Positions 42,836 through 51,985 of a DNA stretch of 64,000 nt are shown here, piece after piece. Source of the stretch: Lineus longissimus (Eukaryota > Nemertea > Pilidiophora > Heteronemertea > Lineidae); contig NC_088325.1 of NCBI RefSeq assembly GCF_910592395.1, positions 2,071,001 through 2,135,000 on the forward strand, in the 5' to 3' direction. Within the stretch, counting starts at the first letter, position 1. Every line of letters begins with the position of its first letter. The position numbers were made by a program, and so were the translations under genes. Below the pieces are notes generated by a model. That model searched no databases. It saw only the letters and a list, made by a program, of their open reading frames with translations, and had not been told where the DNA came from.

Positions 42836-42920
42836 CTTCACCAAATGATGGCATGTCTCAAGGGTTTTGTGCAGGGCCTGAGAAGCGAACATTTTACCCC
42901 CGATTTCCTCAGGGTGGTGC
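42836..42920 (+). repeat. Dispersed repeat, uninterrupted copy
   Basis: 'tacttcaccaaatgatggca', 'ttttgtgcagggcctgagaa' and 'acccccgatttcctcagggt' run continuously here. The related copy at 25195 is split by a LINE tail between the second and third phrases. It serves as the empty-site comparison. Confidence 0.7.
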
Positions 42921-42946
42921 AAATTTGACAGAGCTTATTCTACATA

Positions 42947-43125
42947 TACAGTAGAACCTCTCTATTAAGGACACCCTTGGGACTGACAAGTGCTGTCCTT
43001 AATGGAGAGGTGTTCTGATTAGAGAGGTCAAATGGAATGGCAACAACCAATTTGGGACCAAAACTAGTGTCCTTAGAGAGGGTGTCCTTATTAGAGAGGT
43101 GTCCGCTAATGGAGGTTTTACTGTA
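42947..43125 (+). mobile_element. MITE-A, full-length 179 bp
   Basis: TACAGTAGAACCTC at the left, GAGGTTTTACTGTA at the right (one transition in the tip). The body is intact apart from a small deletion at 'ccttagagagggtgtcc'. Confidence 0.93.
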
Positions 43126-43281
43126 GTTCTCGATGAGCGCAATCCATTATTCCATTACATCTTACCTTTGCTTGGTCATTTGAAAGTCGCCATTTAATCT
43201 ATATCAAAACCTGTCCAGGTGGAAATGATGACATTAAGGTCATTGGTTCCGTTGAGTAGAAATGCATGTATTCTCTCACGT

Positions 43282-43462
43282 TCAGTAAAACCTCTTTACT
43301 AAGGACACCTTCGGGACTGACAAGTGCTGTCCTTAATAGAGAGGTGTCCATATAAGAGAGGTGAAAATGAATGGGAACAGCACATTTGGGTTCAAAACTA
43401 GTATCCTTGATAGAGAGGGTGTCCGTAATAGAGAGGTGTCCGTTAAGGGAGTTTCCACTCTA
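43282..43462 (+). mobile_element. MITE-A, older copy
   Basis: 'ttcagtaaaacctctttact' on the left and 'ggagtttccactctata' on the right are mutated tips. Internal 'gggactgacaagtgctgtcc' and 'agagaggtgtccgttaaggg' identify the family. Confidence 0.88.
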
Positions 43463-43516
43463 TACCGCTAGCAGAGCTAATCCACTTTATTGCAAGTATC
43501 GCGAAGATAAATCACA

Positions 43517-43698
43517 TACACTGGAACCTCCCTTAGCAGACACCTCCCTACTAAGGACAGCCTCTCTATTAAGGACACTAGTTTTGGTCCCAAATTGGTC
43601 ATTTCCATTCAATTTGACCTCTCTAATTAGGACACCTCTCTATTAAGGACAGCAACTGTCAGTCCCGAGGGTGTCCTTAATAGAGAGGTTCTACTGTA
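43517..43698 (-). mobile_element. MITE-A, full-length 182 bp
   Basis: Inverted orientation: TACACTGGAACCTCCCTTAG on the left and GAGGTTCTACTGTA on the right. With the previous plus-strand copy, only 54 bp away, it forms a pair of inverted copies that could fold together. Confidence 0.93.
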
Positions 43699-43947
43699 TT
43701 TGCATACATGGTTTCCCTGGCGTATACGCGGAGGATAACCTCGTTCTTAATTAGAATGTGTGATCATGCAGTTCGTTGGAAGGGCGGGACCGCCGGCACG
43801 TATCGAGGGAATTGTGGGGCTGCGTTGTGAGCAGATGATTTTCATGAGATGAAGATTTTTGTGCGAAATTGTTAAAACTGGATATTGGTTAAAGAGGTCC
43901 GGGCATGATGCACTCGAAACAGCCAGCGCTGTGAATGAGATGTTATG

Positions 43948-44292
43948 TAAAAAGGGAACTGAAACCGCCAAGCGATTTATTCAACTTTTCGACTTTCACC
44001 GCCCGAGAAACTCAAACTTCCAACTTCCTATTCGAGTTCAGATTTGTAGCTCCGCCCCCAGTGCCCGAGCATGCGCAGTTCAATTTGTTATTATTGAGAA
44101 TCATGTGAGAATCACGTGAGTCATGCGATCTTTCATTCATGAGTTTTCGTAGTAAATTCCATAGTAGTGACGTCACTCAATGATTGACAGCTATGCGCCA
44201 TGTTTCATTCATGCCTCGTTCTGATCACCCGATACGCGGGAAATGAAAACGAGGTCATACGAACTGGCTTGGCGGTTTCAGTCTCTTTTAAG
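43948..44292. mobile_element. MITE-G, about 345 bp
   Basis: The left end AAAAAGGGAACTGAAACCGC (continuing CAAGC) and the complement of the right end (TAAAAGAGACTGAAACCGCC, continuing AAGCC) form a ~25-bp inverted repeat. It is the only copy in this window. The interior is relatively GC-rich, and an 86-codon frame crossing it is not recognisable. Confidence 0.65.
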
Positions 44293-45004
44293 TTACTGCC
44301 AGAAGAATATTGACTCTGGATGACACCCTGGCCTTCCCCTATCTAACATTTCCAGCATCCTCCTCAAGGTACATTCGTGAGATAAAAGTAAGGTTGAGTA
44401 GGCCTACTGTGCCACCGTCTGGTGTCCTCGAAACTGCTCAGATTTATGAATGAGAACGTCTTCCCGCCTTAGGTTTTTACTGGGCTGTTCAAAACTCTGC
44501 ATTTTTGGGAGCGTTTTGCTACACGTGTCCTTTAAGTAGTTGCTGATGGGAAGGTCGTGATGTGGGTTGGAGGGGTGTGCAGACCTTGAGTAGAAGTTGC
44601 GCAGGTCAAAAAACTATTTCATTGGTTGCCCAGACAGGTTGCAAATTGGAAATTGAATGAATCCACATAAGAAATAATGGGTGTGTCGATAAGGTCTACA
44701 TATCAGTGGTCGAAATATGTAGGACTGTGATAAATTGTCAAATTTTGTGATAATTACAAATTTGTCGGGAATTTAATAAGTACCGGGCTTGTGCAATTGT
44801 GAATGCTCATTAAGGTTTCCTGTTTAGTAAAAAAGTTTGGACTGTGACCTGGAAAACTGTCGACTGCAAAATTTAATCGGTGTTACCGGTATATTTTGGT
44901 CGATTTTGGTATAATTGTGATTTGCAAAATATAATTACAAAATTTTGTGATACAAAAAATTGGGTCTTTGGTTAGAGATTGAGTCCAGGCAGGCTTCTCG
45001 TGTT
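44293..45004. other. AT-rich unassigned sequence
   Basis: Repeated short phrases such as 'aattttgtgata' (44735 and 44940) but no clear period. No gene or element ends seen. Confidence 0.4.
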
Positions 45005-45057
45005 GTTTATTGCTTAGCCTGACATTGTTACCAAATACAAGGAACCTCGGTTTTAAG
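45005..45057 (-). mobile_element. SINE-1, left part of an interrupted copy
   Basis: 'cttagcctgacattgttacc' with 'tacaaggaacctcggtttta' matches 51848-51893. The expected continuation ('gtctcattcgaagggctgtg') does not follow here but resumes at 45702. Confidence 0.75.
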
Positions 45058-45700
45058 GACACCCTCGGGACTGGCAAGTGCTGTCCTTAAAATAGAGAGG
45101 TGTCCTGATTAGAGAGGTCAAATCGAATGGAAACTACCTATTTGGTACCAAAACTAGTGTCCTTAATAGAGAGGTGTCCGCTAAGGGAGGTTCTACTGTA
45201 CAAGGAACTTCTGTTTTAAGGACACCCTCGGGACTGGCAAGTGCTGTCCTCAATAGAGAGAGGTCCTGATTAGAGAGGTCAAATCGAATGGAAATTACCT
45301 ATTTGGTACCAAAACTAGTGTCCTTAATAGAGAGGTGTCCGCTAAGGGAGGTTCTACTACACAAGATACCTCGGTTTTAAGGACACCCTTGGGACTGGCA
45401 AGTGCTGTCCTTAATAGAGAGGTGTCCTGATTAGAGAGGTCAAATCGAATGGAAACTACCTATTTGGTACCAAAACTAGTGTCCTTAATAGGGAGGTATC
45501 CACTGAGGGAGGTTCTACTGTACAAGGAACTTCGGTTTAAGGACACCCTCGGGACCGGCAAGTGCTGTCCTTAATAGAGAGGTATCCTGATTAGTTAGGT
45601 CAAATCGAATGGAAACTACCTATTTGGTACCAAAACTAGTGTCCTTGATAGAGAGGTGTCCACTGAGGGTGGTTCTACTGTACAAGGAACTTCGGTTTTA
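45036..45700 (+). repeat. Tandem array of four ~161-bp MITE-A/SINE-1 hybrid units
   Basis: Units begin at 45036, 45199, 45359 and 45521, with a fifth partial start at 45681 (spacings 163, 160, 162, 160). Each starts with a SINE-1 segment ('tacaaggaacctcggtttta') where MITE-A would have its left tip. It then continues as MITE-A from 'aaggacaccctcgggac' through to the right tip 'gaggttctactgta'. All units share family-atypical changes ('aaatcgaatggaaactacct', 'atttggtacc'), so they came from one founder copied in tandem. Confidence 0.92.
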
Positions 45701-45895
45701 AGTCTCATTCGAAGGGCTGTGAAAAGCCAGGAATTTTAGTTCCTAGAAACCCTCACCAGTTCATCCAGAAATACAATCTGAATTTATAGCTCCCGGGATT
45801 GAACCTGGGCCCTATTTCACGATAGCCAGTGGAGGTTCCTTCTCCTGGGTTCTCCCTAGGATTTTTAAACCCAGGCCCTTGGGCGATAGCCAGCA
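45681..45895 (-). mobile_element. SINE-1, right part of the interrupted copy, with tRNA head
   Basis: Continues 'gtctcattcgaagggctgtg', 'aaagccaggaattttagttc', 'agttcatccagaaatacaat'. The reverse-complement B box 'gggattgaacc' is near 45795 and 'gggcgatagccag' near 45880. Together with 45005-45057 it reconstitutes a SINE-1 of normal order. Confidence 0.8.
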
Positions 45896-46179
45896 GTCTT
45901 CCCGTCCATACAGCACTGATGAAATGTAACAGATAAGGTAGAGATTGGCTTGATGGATTCTTCGTGGAAACTGAAGACAGAAATGTCTAATTCTGAACGG
46001 TGTTTGAACTGCTGACCCCCTGATTCATGACTCCGTGTCATGTGAACATGATTAGGATTGTACACGGGATAGACAACTTGCTATCGCATTCACAGGTAAA
46101 TGTTGCTGGAATTAACCCCTTCAGTCTTCGATGGAAGGTGTTTGAGTTTTAGAAATGCAGCTGAGTTTTGACAAACCTG
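45896..46179. other. Unassigned sequence
   Basis: 'ttaaccccttcagtcttcga' at about 46114 resembles a MITE-D end without a partner in range. Nothing else recognised. Confidence 0.35.
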
Positions 46180-46468
46180 TACAGTAGAACCTCTCTATTA
46201 TGGACACCCTCGGGACTGACAAGTGCCGTCCTAGAGAGGTGTCCTGATTAGAGAGGTGTCCTGATTAGAGGTCAAATTGAAGTGATTACAGTAGAACCTC
46301 TCTGTTATGAACACCCTCGGGACTGACAAGTGCTGTCCTCAATAGAGAGGTGTCCTGATTAGAGAGGTCAAATTGAATGGAAACAACTAATTTGGGACCA
46401 AAACTAGTGTCCTTAATAGAGAGGGTGTCCTTATTAGAGAGGTGTCTGCTAAGGAAGGTTTTACTGTA
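46180..46468 (+). mobile_element. Two MITE-A copies, the first truncated
   Basis: The first (46180-46287) has a good left end, repeats 'tagagaggtgtcctgat' twice in tandem, and stops at 'caaattgaagtgat'. The second (46287-46468) is full-length, from TACAGTAGAACCTC to 'ggaaggttttactgta'. It appears to have inserted into the first, whose right half is not found on the other side. Confidence 0.88.
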
Positions 46469-46679
46469 TTCTGTTCTGGAGGAAGTGTTTTGAACACTTT
46501 GTCATTTGTCAAGGATTACTTCAGAACCTCTCTACCCTAATCTACCCTAGGTTAAAGTCTGGTTGTATTCAGGCCGAGATGGGGTAAGGGTAACATGAGG
46601 TTCTGAGATTGCAAGTCCCTTTAAAGGACCATCAGCACTATCAAAGCCATAAATATTAACATCAACCTCTGATATCAAT

Positions 46680-46703
46680 AATATTAATACATGTATTAAT
46701 ATT
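46680..46703. repeat. Perfect 24-bp AT palindrome
   Basis: AATATTAATACA followed by its exact complement, TGTATTAATATT, with no spacer. It lies immediately beside the tail of a SINE-3 copy, so it may simply be the AT-rich insertion site or tail. Confidence 0.7.
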
Positions 46704-46945
46704 GAGTTCTTATATAGTGCTTTTCCATGTTCCCCTGTTCAGATCGCTTTTGGGATATCATATTATTACCCCGGTTTCCACAGAAATCAATCAGGGGTTT
46801 CAAGGAGCAACCAGAAGGTGCTCACTTGAACTAGACCAGTAGGGGAACCAAGCATTGACTCGGCCGGGAGTCGAACCCACGACCCCTTGAGCATGAGGCC
46901 GAGTCTCTTTCACTGTACTGTACTTCTGTACACGGAGAGTCGGGA
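46704..46945 (-). mobile_element. SINE-3, first of two tandem copies
   Basis: Minus-strand copy. The tail at the left ('ttcttatatagtgcttttcc', i.e. GCACTATATAA on the minus strand) resembles the GCGCTATATAA end of the LINE at 25424. The reverse B box GGAGTCGAACC is at 46867-46877, and the tRNA-like head extends to about 46935. Body: 'tttccacagaaatcaatcag', 'ggtttcaaggagcaaccaga', 'aggtgctcacttgaac'. Confidence 0.82.
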
Positions 46946-47152
46946 TGTGTTCAAAGCGCTTTTGGGATACCGTATTATACCCTGTCTCCACAGAAATCAA
47001 TCAGGGGTTTCAAGGAGCAACCAGAAGGTGCTCACTTGAACTCGACCAGTAGGGGAACCAAGCATTGACTCGGCCGGGAGACGAACCCACGACCTGCTGG
47101 TCATGAGGCCGACTCTCTCCCACTGCACTGCCGGTGCCCCATTGCCCGGTGA
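46946..47152 (-). mobile_element. SINE-3, second tandem copy
   Basis: Almost the same as the first from 'aaagcgcttttgggatac' onward. The reverse B box is GGAGACGAACC (47077-47087), with one change at the T of the core. The head ends around 'ggtgccccattgcc'. The two copies are direct repeats about 240 bp apart. Confidence 0.82.
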
Positions 47153-47583
47153 TTTCCCCAGGATGCTGCATGAGGGCTCGTATTATCAAACGATGGCACA
47201 ATGTCTGACAAGCACTCTTTTGCCATTTTGGGGCCAATATCGAGCAGTCGCTGGCTGTGAAGGGGTTAAAGGCATATGGTTGCTTCTTCTTCCAAGTTAC
47301 CAGGTGATGAGGATGCTGTACACGAAAAAACATTGTGTTGTACAGAGGAAGTTGGTTCTTTGTCTCTAGTCAATTTCAGTGGTAATTGCTGACTCAGCAG
47401 ATAGATTGGTTGCATGGATTGTCAATTTACTCGAACTATTGTTAGGTTAACACCCTATTTGGTGTGTTATGGGAAAGTTGCGGTGTGTCAAATATCTGTA
47501 GTCAGGAAGTAATAGATTTTGGTTTGGATTATGGCTTTCAGCTGTCGTAATGCAGTTTGTTATGAAGTTATGTAGCTAAATAT
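47153..47583. other. Unassigned sequence
   Basis: 'ctggctgtgaaggggttaaa' at about 47255 resembles an orphan MITE-D right end. Nothing else recognised. Confidence 0.35.
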
Positions 47584-47811
47584 TACAATAGAACCTCTCT
47601 ATAAAGGACACCTTCAAGACTGACTTGTGCTCTCCTTAATAGAGAGGTGTTCTTATTAGAGAGGTGAAATTGTATGGAAATGACCAATTTGGGAGCAAAA
47701 CTAGTGTCCTAAATAAGGAATGAAAATGACCAATTTGGGAGCAAAACTAGTGTCCTTAATAGAAAGGCTGTCCCTAATAGAGAGGTGTCCGCTAAGGGAG
47801 GTTCGACTGTA
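47584..47811 (+). mobile_element. MITE-A with a ~48-bp internal duplication
   Basis: The ends TACAATAGAACCTC and GAGGTTCGACTGTA are both recognisable. The segment 'atgaccaatttgggagcaaa' with 'actagtgtcc' occurs twice in tandem, making the copy 228 bp instead of ~180. Confidence 0.9.
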
Positions 47812-47829
47812 TATTCATACTTGTTGTTT

Positions 47830-48115
47830 TTTATCTTCCCATAAACATTGCCATTAAAGGATTACCTTGATTACTACATATTTGTTGGTATTGAAAAAAT
47901 ATATTCATACTTTTAGTCTATCTTTTCAGATGACACACAGTAACAAAAACGATCACCATTAAAGGATTAACCGTCTAATACTACACATGTGATAGTGTTG
48001 AAAAAATATATTCATACTTTTATTCTTTCCATCTTTCCAGATGACACAGTAACAGAAAACGATCACCATTAAAGGATTAACCCGATTACTACACATATGA
48101 TGGTGCTGAAAAGAT
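47830..48115. repeat. About 106-bp tandem repeat just upstream of the candidate exon
   Basis: 'aaaaaatatattcatacttt' occurs at 47895 and 48001, and 'cattaaaggattaac' with 'actacacat(g/a)tgat' occurs in each unit, giving about 2.5 units. Each unit has a 'tctttccagatgacacag' pyrimidine-AG stretch that looks like a splice acceptor, but no open frame follows. Confidence 0.85.
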
Positions 48116-48143
48116 AGCATTAATTTCTCTCGTGAAACGAATC

Positions 48144-48210
48144 ATGGCGTCAACACGTTCATCATTTGCCGTGTGCCTCATCCTAGCGGCGATCGACTTC
48201 ATTCTCGCCG
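48144..48210 (+). CDS. Candidate first coding exon: signal peptide followed by splice donor
   Basis: An ATG with good animal start context (A at -3, G at +4: 'aatcATGg') opens a 22-codon frame, MASTRSSFAVCLILAAIDFI plus LA, that ends one base into a codon at the donor GTAAGT (48211-48216). The peptide has a short polar N-terminus with one Arg, a ~14-residue hydrophobic core and a small residue (Ala) at the end. This is the layout of a secretory signal peptide with cleavage around the exon junction. Signal-peptide first exons ending in a phase-1 donor are common in secreted and cell-surface animal proteins. The mature protein cannot be identified because I found no convincing downstream exon in the remaining 15.8 kb; a long intron is possible. 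No TATA box or promoter is evident. The region immediately upstream is a tandem repeat. Confidence 0.45.
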
Positions 48211-48216
48211 GTAAGT

Positions 48217-48905
48217 TCCATTTTCTTTGTTTTTCTTGCCCGTTGCTACACCAAGAGGAAAAAAAGCACTCTCCTTGCTTAGGACCGGAATTCAATATTT
48301 GATGTGGTGGTTCCGACCCTGCCTGAATTGGCCGCCATTGCCCCTAAATGGCCTCGGCTTGGCCATTTTGTTTGTATACAACTTTTAGGCCCTCCAGTCA
48401 CTCGGAAGTTTGTGACATGGTTACAATGATATGTATAAAGATCTAAGTTGACTTGATTTTATTTCAAATGACATAAATCTTTGTAATTTTATCCTCAAAG
48501 TCTGTACAAATCTGTGGTTGTGACCATTTTCAGTGTGAAAGCACTGCGCAATCTCTATTTATGTGCATTGTGGAATGCATCATGGAAGCTGAACATTATG
48601 TCTGCTCTGGAGAATGGAAAGCAAGTTTAGAAAATTGGTACTCTGACTTATCGGTTTAATTTACCAATCCAGCTGTTTTGAATGAAGAATGCCCTGTTCT
48701 TGCTTGCGCATTCCAAACCTTTCTGATTTTAATTTCAAGATGGAGTCTGAGTTCCGAGAACGGAAATTAAATACAATGCAATGCGTTTTGGCATCTGGCC
48801 TATCTGAGGATGGTGTGTTTGTGTGTACACTCATATGTATGTTTTTTTTAAACACCTAGGCCTACACTGTGTACTCACATTGGCTTGATATGTATCAAAA
48901 TCAGG
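48217..48905. other. Unassigned sequence (possible first intron)
   Basis: Begins right after the GTAAGT donor. 'ggccgccattgcccctaaat' (48330) is locally GC-richer. No acceptor-exon-donor trio stood out. Confidence 0.35.
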
Positions 48906-49230
48906 GTTAACCCTTTGGAGCTCGAGTTTCCACAGAAATACCACTCAATAAAGCCTGAGTTTCCCAAAAAGTTGTTTACATCACCTTTGACGCCAAAATA
49001 CTCACAGAACACAAATTTTCTCTGTGGAAAACCTTATATGACAATCATGCTCAGCTACCGCACTACGTAACCTAAGTTGTCATTCGGAAAACCGCAGTAA
49101 CGCAAACCTGTAATAAGTGTTTCAAGTGAGGACACGCCATGTAGGTTTTGGGGTTTACAGTCGAGATCGGGCAAACGGAGAGGTTTTCTTTGGCAACTAT
49201 AAAAGTCGAGATCGGGCTTCAAAGGGTTGA
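48906..49230. mobile_element. Possible TTAA element with CCCTTTG ends
   Basis: 'ttaaccctttggagctcgag' on the left and 'gatcgggcttcaaagggttga' on the right form an imperfect inverted repeat (about 13 of 17), with the right TTAA mutated to TTGA. 'agtcgagatcgggc' occurs twice near the right end. Size and ends suit a non-autonomous piggyBac-like element. Confidence 0.5.
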
Positions 49231-49769
49231 TTTGATTCAATGATAAATGAGTACCAACTCTGTGTTCTGAACACAATTTTCTTCTGGTCAGACGGTGAGC
49301 CCAGATTGAGTTGAGGGCGAAATACAGGGTGTGCCCTAAATCGTTTTGGGAAAATTGTTTTTCATGCTCATTTGGCCCAGAAAGGGTCAAACAGAATTCT
49401 CCACTACTTCAGTGAAATGCTTTTTCTGTTGGGCCTACACACAGCACGCCTAGAGTCAGACTCCACCTCTGCTTCAACTAAATGTTTCTGGGAAGCTGAT
49501 GTTACTCTTTGCCCAGTTGGTAGAAGTTGTCAAAATTGTGTAGGGGAAAAGCTGAGTATTGCTAGGCCAAGCAAACTTAATCTTCTTCTCATCGGCACTC
49601 CCAAGTTAGGCCTATATGTTTGTTGCCAAAGTTTACCTTTTCAGCTAGAGTTTGTGTTAAGATGGACAGGGAAAGTCAGGTGGGAGAGTTTTATAAAGTG
49701 AATTCTGAGAACTTGACAATACACTCACAAGTTTGCCTTGGCTTGGATAACGACTTAACGGAATGGCTT
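49231..49769. other. Unassigned sequence
   Basis: A 109-codon plus-strand frame at 49372-49701 has no recognised domain. No element ends seen. Confidence 0.4.
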
Positions 49770-50240
49770 CACCACATAACTTGGGGAGAAAGCTATGCTA
49801 GTCTTTCAAACGATGCACTTAGAATCATGCAAGTTTGCTGTTTTCTGACCAGAAACTGACAATTCTTGTGGGGTTCCTGCTACAGATCTTGGAGAGGAAC
49901 ATTGACTGATGATCCACGAATGAGTTTGGCCTAGCTTGGATTACCGAGGAGACAGATATGGTTTCACCCGCTGTACCACTAAGGGAGAAAGCTTTACTAG
50001 TCTTCTGAAGGTTAAAGATAAACCCAGCTACAAATCTTTCGAAATTGTAAAAGTTTGACGTTTTCTGACCAGTGGGGTTCCTGCTATAGATCTTGGAGAG
50101 GAAAGTCAACTGACAGTCCAAAAATGGTTTTGCCCTAGGTGGGATCACTGAGTGAGCAGATGCGGTTTCACTCCTATAACATTCAGGGAGAAAGTTTTAC
50201 TGGTCTTATGAAGGTTACTGGTATATGGAGATGATATAAG
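49770..50240. repeat. About 204-bp old tandem repeat
   Basis: 'gggagaaagc(t/a)' with 'ctagtctt' recurs at 49783, 49983 and 50187. 'gtggggttcctgctacagat' with 'cttggagaggaa' recurs at about 49868 and 50071. Units are well diverged. A fourth echo is at about 50498. Confidence 0.78.
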
Positions 50241-50289
50241 CCACAAAGCTACAAGAATAGCATCCCGTCTCTCCTACTGCTTTCGAAAC

Positions 50290-50435
50290 TACCATAGTTT
50301 TCTTCAGTGTTCGCTCTGAACTTAGAGGTGCTATTCTCCAGGGAGCATTCCTCTTCCAAGGCGGGATGAGCATTTTTACATGCCACTATAGTTAGGCACC
50401 AATTGGGTTTATTGCCCTAGGGATGTTGCCTTTGG
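50290..50435 (-). mobile_element. SINE-1 distal fragment
   Basis: 'tcttcagtgttcgctctgaa', 'attctccagggagcattcct' and 'ccaaggcgggatgagcattt' match 51495-51570 and the start of the window. The tRNA head and body are absent. Confidence 0.65.
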
Positions 50436-50611
50436 CTAGAAGATGACATTGATGATCTTTGGCAGTGTTGCAAAGCTTTGATCTCCTTGATACTCGGGGA
50501 GAAAGCATTGCAAGTCTTCTGAAGACCTCTTGTAAACGGAGCTAAGAATCCACGAGAAAAAAGCACCCCATGTTGAAAAATGATCCTCACGAATTAGTAG
50601 TAGTCTCTGTG

Positions 50612-51085
50612 AAAATTGTCTCGACGCTCTACCACACTTAGGGAGAAGTCTTTAGCTTTAAGTTCTCTGAAAGTTGTTGGCAAATGGAGATAATTGTCTC
50701 GACGCTCTACCACACTTAGGGAGAAGTCTTTAGCTTTAAGTTCTCTGAAAGTTGTTGGCAAATGGAGATAATTGTCTCGACGCTCTACCACACTTAGGGA
50801 GAAGTCTTTAGCTTTAAGTTCTCTGAAAGTTGTTGGCAAATGGAGATAATTGTCTCGACGCTCTACCACACTTAGGGAGAAGTCTTTAGCTTTAAGTTCT
50901 CTGAAAGTTGTTGGCAAATGGAGATAATTGTCTCGACGCTCTACCACACTTAGGGAGAAGTCTTTAGCTTTAAGTTCTCTGAAAGTTGTTGGCAAATGGA
51001 GATAATTGTCTCGACGCTCTACCACACTTAGGGGGAAGGCTTTAGCTTTAAGTTCTCTGAAAGTTGTTGGCAAATGAAGATAGAT
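50612..51085. repeat. 78-bp minisatellite, six almost identical copies
   Basis: TGTCTCGACG starts units at 50617, 50695, 50773, 50851, 50929 and 51007. Units 1 to 5 look identical, and unit 6 has two changes ('gggggaaggc'). Each contains 'cacacttagggagaagtctt', a variant of the 'gggagaaagctt' phrase of the older 204-bp repeat to the left. As 78 is a multiple of three, the minus-strand frame (50594-51169) stays open with a 26-residue repeat, LPTTFRELKAKDFSLSVVER plus RDNYLH. Coding cannot be excluded, but frame preservation alone is expected from the unit length. Confidence 0.95.
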
Positions 51086-51479
51086 AACCATGGGTACAAC
51101 TTTGCGTGAAAAAAGCTTCTTGCATATTTCTCTGCCAGCTTTCTGACACGGCAGTTCTATGAAGATCATGTTTGAAATTGATATGAGGAAGGTGAGCTCA
51201 GGATGGCAATACTGTTACCCGCTCAGCTTTTTCAAGTATCTTAGGTGGTTTCTTTGACTAAGACAAATATTACCTTCATTTTCGAGGATTTTTTTCACGA
51301 CTGTGGGCAGTTTGACGTGCGGAACCCCCACTTAGAAGCTGCCTTTGATGAAAGGTAACAACCTGGATGCGTCAACATTAAAACAACACACATGTATCTT
51401 ATTGTTAACCCTTCACCTTGAAAATAAACATGGTAGATAACTATGTGGTTTCCTTTGGATTATCCTTCGTCTTCTTCTT
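51086..51479. other. Unassigned sequence
   Basis: Nothing recognised. Confidence 0.4.
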
Positions 51480-51985
51480 AAATTCTTCTTCTTCAGCGTT
51501 CGTTCTGCTCTCAGAGGTGTTATTCCCCAGGGAGTATTCCTCCTCCAAGGCGGGATGAGCATTTTTACGTGCCACTACAGTTATTCATCCATTTGGTTTA
51601 TTGACACAGTGACTCTGTCTTCAGCCAGAGGAAGAGCCCACGGAAGCTACTCATGTTTCTCACTTGGTGAGATCTTCTCTGACCAGAGGTAGAGCCCACG
51701 CAAGCTACTCTTGTTTCTCACTTGGTGGGATCTTCTCTGACCAGAGGTAGAGTCCACGCAAGCTACTCTTGTTTCTCACTTGGTGGGATCTTTTATGACC
51801 AGAAGTAGAGTCTACGCAAGCTACTCATGTTTCTCACTTGGTGGGGCCTTTGGCTTGCTAGGCATAGACACCAGGTACAAGGAACCTCGGTTTAACGTCT
51901 CATTGGAAGGACTGTGAAGAGCCAGGAATTTCAGTTCCCTGAAAGCCTCCCTAGTTCATCCAGGAAAACAATCCTAGGCCTTTTG
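51480..51985 (-). mobile_element. SINE-1 copy with internally amplified 58-bp segment
   Basis: On the minus strand the copy runs from the body near 51985 ('agttcatccaggaaaacaat') to the distal tail near 51480. The tail ends in a GAA-rich run ('gaagaagaagaatttaagaa'). The tRNA head is missing. The segment 'gaccagaggtagagcccacg' with 'caagctactcttgtttctca' is present four times (51622-51850, with starts at 51681, 51739 and 51797), whereas the full copy at 24700 has it once. Confidence 0.82.

Noticed and set aside
47930-48060. Splice acceptors 'tctttccag' just upstream of the candidate first exon
   Set aside because: They repeat with the 106-bp unit and are followed by stops in all frames, so they are more likely part of the repeat than real acceptors.
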